Source of the DNA: an uncultured Oscillospiraceae bacterium
Lineage (GTDB): Bacteria; Bacillota; Clostridia; Oscillospirales; Oscillospiraceae
Direction: 5' to 3'
DNA length: 64,000 bases
NCBI GenBank assembly: GCA_934561515.1
Contig: CAKTGM010000002.1
Location: 75,845 to 139,844 of the forward strand
A program made the position numbers and the translations under genes. Numbering within the stretch: the first letter of the stretch is position 1; the number at the start of each line of letters is the position of its first letter. This document shows, in pieces, positions 61,063 to 64,000 of this stretch. Under the pieces are notes generated by a model. The model searched no databases and was not told where the DNA came from. It worked only from the letters and a program-made list of their open reading frames with translations.

Positions 61063-63394
61063 TGCATCCGAAAACAATCTGAAAAATATTACCGTAAAAC
61101 TCCCTATTAATAAGTTCACCTGTATAACCGGACCATCTGGATGTGGAAAATCTTCTTTGGTTTATGATACGATATATGCCGAAAGTCAAAGAAGTTTTTT
61201 GGAAAGTGTATCGGGAAATCTTTTTGGGCAGAAACTAATGGATAAACCAGCTGTAGATTCTATTGAAAATCTACGCCCGGCATTAAATGTGTCCCAAACT
61301 TATTATAACGTCAATCCGAGATCTACAGTCGGAACCATTACTGATATTTCGTATTATTTAAGAACACTATATGCGTTTATTTATAATCAGTCACACTCTA
61401 AAAGTGTTGATATGAATTATTTTTCCCCCAACAATCCTACATCCTGCTGCCCGTTATGCCATGGCTTAGGCGAAGAGTATATTATTGACGAAAAAGCATT
61501 GATGCCTAATCCTGCAAAACCCCTTTCATCTGGCGGCATCACTTATTATAAGGGTTCAAAAACGTCTATGGAGTTCAAGCTATTAAATGCACTTTGCTTG
61601 CACTTAGGTATAGATATTGAAAAAAAAGTTGGGGATTTAACAGAAACAGAGCGGCAACAGCTTCTTTATAGGCGCGATGTTTTGGAAATTCCGTTGCGCT
61701 TCAAATCACCGAACGGAAAATATCGTCAGAAAACGATCAAGTCAAAAGGTGCATTTTGTGAACTGCAGGAAAAATTACTGGATATTGATACCCCATCGAC
61801 ATTTTTGAATATTTCAAAGTATTTGAAAAAGGCCCCCTGTTCACGGTGTGGGGGATTAAAACTAAAAAAAGATATCCTTGATATTCGTATTGCTGGCTAT
61901 AATATCGGAGAATTAGAACAAATCTCGCTAGTGCAGCTATCTCAATGGTTGAACAGCGTATACACGGAACACGAATTTACAGCATATTCCAACCAGATTT
62001 TACATTTGTTGAATGAAATCCGAATCCGGGCAAAAAATCTAATTGATCTAAACCTCGAGTACATAAGTATCGGACGCAGTATTCCGACGTTGTCAGGTGG
62101 AGAATTACAACGAGTCCGCATTGCCAATCAACTTGATTGTAGTCTATCTGGATTGATTTACATACTGGACGAGCCTTGCAAAGGATTGCACTATCGCAAT
62201 GTTTCATCCGTTGTAAATGCGACCAAGCGTTTGATTGAGAAAGGTAATACGGTATTAGCTATTGAGCATAATCATCAGTATATTTCAGCTGCCGAGCGAG
62301 TGATTGAACTTGGGCCGACAGGAGGTCCTTCTGGTGGGTATATTATCAGCGAACATCAAGGTGGATCTGTATTTCATCCTAAAATCAGATTTAAAAGTGT
62401 AGACCCGGCTAAAGACTTTATCTCGTTTACAGGGATTACTCATCATAATTTAAACAATATTGATGTTTCCTTCCCATTTGGAAAAATCACCTGTATTACC
62501 GGTGTATCTGGTTCTGGAAAAAGTTCGGTTACTGACATTATTGAGGAAATCTGTTCAAACAAAAATTACACACACTGCAGGGATTTTTTTAATGTCTCAA
62601 AAATTAAGCGGGTTATGCGCGTAAACCAGCAACCTATCGGCAAGACACCACGTTCAACAGTCGTGTCATATTTGGGAATATATGATACGATACGCGAGAT
62701 ATTCTCTAAAACAGAACGAGCAAAAGAACTAAATCTTACAGCTTCAGATTTTAGCATGAACACTGCCGGAGGAAGATGTGAGTGCTGTCAGGGGACGGGC
62801 AAGCAAAAAATAGAACTAACATATTTGCCCGAGACATACATCACATGTCCGGAGTGCAAAGGATATCGTTTCAAGAAAGATGTGCTATCGGTAAAGTATA
62901 ATGGGTATAGTATTAATGATATTCTTAATACTCCTATCTCTAAATTGATGGATATTTTTTATGATAATGAAACTATCTCTGGCGTTCTGCAATGTGTAAT
63001 CGAGATAGGATTGGGCTATTTGTCATTAGGACAAATGTCGATGAGTTTGTCCGGTGGAGAAGCTCAGAGAATTAAACTCGCTAAGAGTCTCAGTGTAAAG
63101 TCAAGAGGCAATGGGTTATATATTTTAGATGAGCCAACATCTGGACTCAATGATGTAGACATTCAAAAAGTAGAGTACATCCTTAATAGACTATCAAAAA
63201 ACGGAGAAACTATTTTAATTATCGAACATAATTTGGAATTTATTGCGAGAATTGCAGATTATTTAGTTGATTTGGGCTGTGTAGCCGGTGATAATGGCGG
63301 CAAAACTGTAATTGCAGGTGATCCAAAAAAAGTAATTTCAAGTCCAAAATCTTCGTGGTATTTCATAAACAAAATGATTCCCAACGATAACTAA
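61016..63394 (+). CDS. UvrA-like ABC ATPase lacking the UvrB-binding region
   Basis: The ~790-residue protein has two UvrA-type ATPase halves. The first has Walker A GPSGCGKSSL (about 39-48), zinc Cys in SCCPLCHGLG and PCSRCGGLKLKKD, signature LSGGELQRVRIANQL and Walker B YILDEPCKGL. The second has GVSGSGKSSV (about 496), the zinc finger CECCQGTGKQ to CPECKGYRF, signature LSGGEAQRIKLAKSL and LDEPTSGL. About 110 residues between Walker A and the first zinc motif are missing relative to UvrA, the place of the UvrB-binding domain. Such UvrA2/DrrC-type proteins protect producers of DNA-binding antibiotics. The start may be ATG 61016, GTG 61022 or ATG 61040; all overlap protein B. It is the last gene of the operon. 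Confidence 0.88.
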   Translation: MTVNGAENMENIVVHNASENNLKNITVKLPINKFTCITGPSGCGKSSLVYDTIYAESQRSFLESVSGNLFGQKLMDKPAVDSIENLRPALNVSQTYYNVNPRSTVGTITDISYYLRTLYAFIYNQSHSKSVDMNYFSPNNPTSCCPLCHGLGEEYIIDEKALMPNPAKPLSSGGITYYKGSKTSMEFKLLNALCLHLGIDIEKKVGDLTETERQQLLYRRDVLEIPLRFKSPNGKYRQKTIKSKGAFCELQEKLLDIDTPSTFLNISKYLKKAPCSRCGGLKLKKDILDIRIAGYNIGELEQISLVQLSQWLNSVYTEHEFTAYSNQILHLLNEIRIRAKNLIDLNLEYISIGRSIPTLSGGELQRVRIANQLDCSLSGLIYILDEPCKGLHYRNVSSVVNATKRLIEKGNTVLAIEHNHQYISAAERVIELGPTGGPSGGYIISEHQGGSVFHPKIRFKSVDPAKDFISFTGITHHNLNNIDVSFPFGKITCITGVSGSGKSSVTDIIEEICSNKNYTHCRDFFNVSKIKRVMRVNQQPIGKTPRSTVVSYLGIYDTIREIFSKTERAKELNLTASDFSMNTAGGRCECCQGTGKQKIELTYLPETYITCPECKGYRFKKDVLSVKYNGYSINDILNTPISKLMDIFYDNETISGVLQCVIEIGLGYLSLGQMSMSLSGGEAQRIKLAKSLSVKSRGNGLYILDEPTSGLNDVDIQKVEYILNRLSKNGETILIIEHNLEFIARIADYLVDLGCVAGDNGGKTVIAGDPKKVISSPKSSWYFINKMIPNDN

Positions 63395-63438
63395 AGAGAT
63401 AGAGCCAGGGCTTTATGGCCCCGGCTCTATCTCTTTAG
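63391..63438 (+). terminator. Terminator at the end of the peptide operon
   Basis: CTAAAGAGATAGAGCC (including the stop codon) and GGCTCTATCTCTTTAG are perfect 16-base complements around AGGGctttatggCCCC. The T-run is modest, but the stem is very stable. Confidence 0.85.
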
Positions 63439-63550
63439 TTATTCGGATAGCATTCTATGTTTTCCGCAGGAGCATGAATTACTTCATCTGGGTCCCGGGT
63501 CCCGTCAAGATTTATGCGCAAATTTGTTTGCAGGCTCCGGCTGAGTGAAG
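63439..63550. other. Possible right end of the IS256-type element
   Basis: This non-coding gap contains GGGTCCCGGGTCCCGTCAAG at about 63491-63510, near the transposase stop. An insertion-sequence inverted repeat is expected here, but the other end is outside the window, so it cannot be confirmed. Confidence 0.35.
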
Positions 63551-64000
63551 TCAGCCGGCAATAGAGGCGTCATCCAGAGCCGCCTCCAAGTGCTTCATGT
63601 TCATGTATTTCTTGTTGCCCCACTGGGTGCCCGCCACATGGCGCAGCCTCGCACAGACCAGCATCAGGGCGGAGTTGCCATCGGGAAATGTGCCCACCAC
63701 GCGGGTTCTGCGGCGGATCTCACGGTTCAGCCGCTCGATCACGTTGTTGGTGCGGATGCGCGTCCAGTGCTCGCTGGGAAAATCGCAGTAGGTCAGCGTC
63801 TCCTCAATGCCGTCCTCGACCTTCTTGGCGGCCTCCTTCAGCTTCATGGCGCGCAGCTCGGCGACCACGGCTTTCGCCTTCTCGCGGGACGCCTTTTTGC
63901 TCTCCTGGGCGTGGATCGCCTTGAGCATTTTTGCCACAATTTTGACCTTGGATTTTGGCACAACAGAGAAAACATTGCGGTAGAAATGCACCGTGCAGCG
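63551..64000 (-). CDS. IS256 (Mutator)-type transposase, C-terminal part
   Basis: The visible 149 codons are the C-terminal part of an IS256-family DDE transposase; the N-terminal part runs off the window. The reading frame is open from the edge (RCTVHFYRNVFSVVPKS). It contains SEHWTRIRTNNVIERLNREI with the family's catalytic-region W-x-x-I-R-T-x-N-x-x-E-R-x-N, followed by RRTRVVGTFPDGNSAL and YMNMKHLEA. It is more GC-rich than the peptide operon beside it. It may be an independent insertion into the island or the means by which the operon was carried. Confidence 0.93.
   Translation of the reverse strand, partial: RCTVHFYRNVFSVVPKSKVKIVAKMLKAIHAQESKKASREKAKAVVAELRAMKLKEAAKKVEDGIEETLTYCDFPSEHWTRIRTNNVIERLNREIRRRTRVVGTFPDGNSALMLVCARLRHVAGTQWGNKKYMNMKHLEAALDDASIAG

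Larger units (their letters stand above)
56910..64000. mobile_element. Horizontally acquired island inserted in an SASP gene (left part)
   Basis: From the break in the SASP gene to the window edge, gene content and composition change. There are an XRE/SLOG pair, a long AT-rich operon (roughly 35-40% G+C by eye against well over 55% in the flanking chromosome), and an IS256-type transposase. No integrase or conjugation gene is visible before the edge, and the right boundary lies outside the window. Confidence 0.75.

Noticed and set aside
61016..63394. Annotation of the last operon gene as excinuclease UvrA
   Set aside because: The UvrB-binding region is missing, the gene is in a foreign operon, and the chromosome already carries uvrC in a different context.

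Overview
The window looks like chromosomal DNA of a spore-forming, anaerobic, fairly GC-rich Clostridia bacterium, most likely of the Oscillospiraceae/Ruminococcaceae type. The evidence is Gram-positive Shine-Dalgarno sites, sporulation genes (yqfC, yqfD, a ylbJ-like gene and an alpha/beta SASP gene), a glmS ribozyme, GlgC/GlgD two-subunit ADP-glucose pyrophosphorylase, a GTP-type PEP carboxykinase and a rubredoxin-first rubrerythrin. No rRNA, tRNA or CRISPR array was seen. Statements about base composition are by eye.

Bases 1-15,800 are mostly core genes: the end of mnmE, degV, prmA, a PadR/DUF2812 pair with two operator-like dyads, divergent folD and 5-formyl-THF cyclo-ligase, rubrerythrin, several lipoproteins or membrane proteins, alr with a MazF-type toxin, nrdR, a DUF421/DUF4363 pair, and glmS behind a glmS ribozyme. 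From about 15,800 to 17,530 lies an odd, roughly palindromic element. Its two arms each end in a divergent copy of the same ~50-residue protein gene, and an XRE repressor and a ribbon-helix-helix gene sit between them.

Bases 17,544-34,400 return to core functions: infC-rpmI-rplT (infC starts at ATT behind two intrinsic terminators), the spore genes, phoH-ybeY-era-(yqzL-like)-recO-mutS2, HPr, uvrC, a G5/3D cell-wall protein and rsmA. The 3' end of era is present twice with synonymous differences. Bases 34,500-56,700 hold pckG, an MBOAT/SGNH acetylation pair, birA, udk, an ABC exporter, an YlmH-like S4 protein, an XpaC-like protein, a complete glycogen operon (glgB-C-D-A-P) and a DEAD-box helicase.

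At about 56,910 an SASP gene breaks off after about 29 codons and foreign DNA begins, running to the window edge. It carries an XRE repressor and a SLOG-like gene sharing a perfect 22-bp palindrome, then a strikingly AT-rich operon. That operon has a 59-residue Cys-rich peptide gene with its own promoter, an intrinsic terminator, a free-standing RadC-like JAMM protein, two ThiF/E1-like proteins each with an N-terminal PqqD/RRE-like domain, and a UvrA-like ABC ATPase without the UvrB-binding region. An IS256-type transposase fragment closes the window. I read the operon as an undescribed peptide-natural-product system. The peptide would be trimmed (possibly after an internal Gly-Gly) and activated by the E1 proteins, with the UvrA-like protein giving self-protection, which would suggest a DNA-binding product. 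The gene layout and motifs are seen directly; the chemistry is inference.
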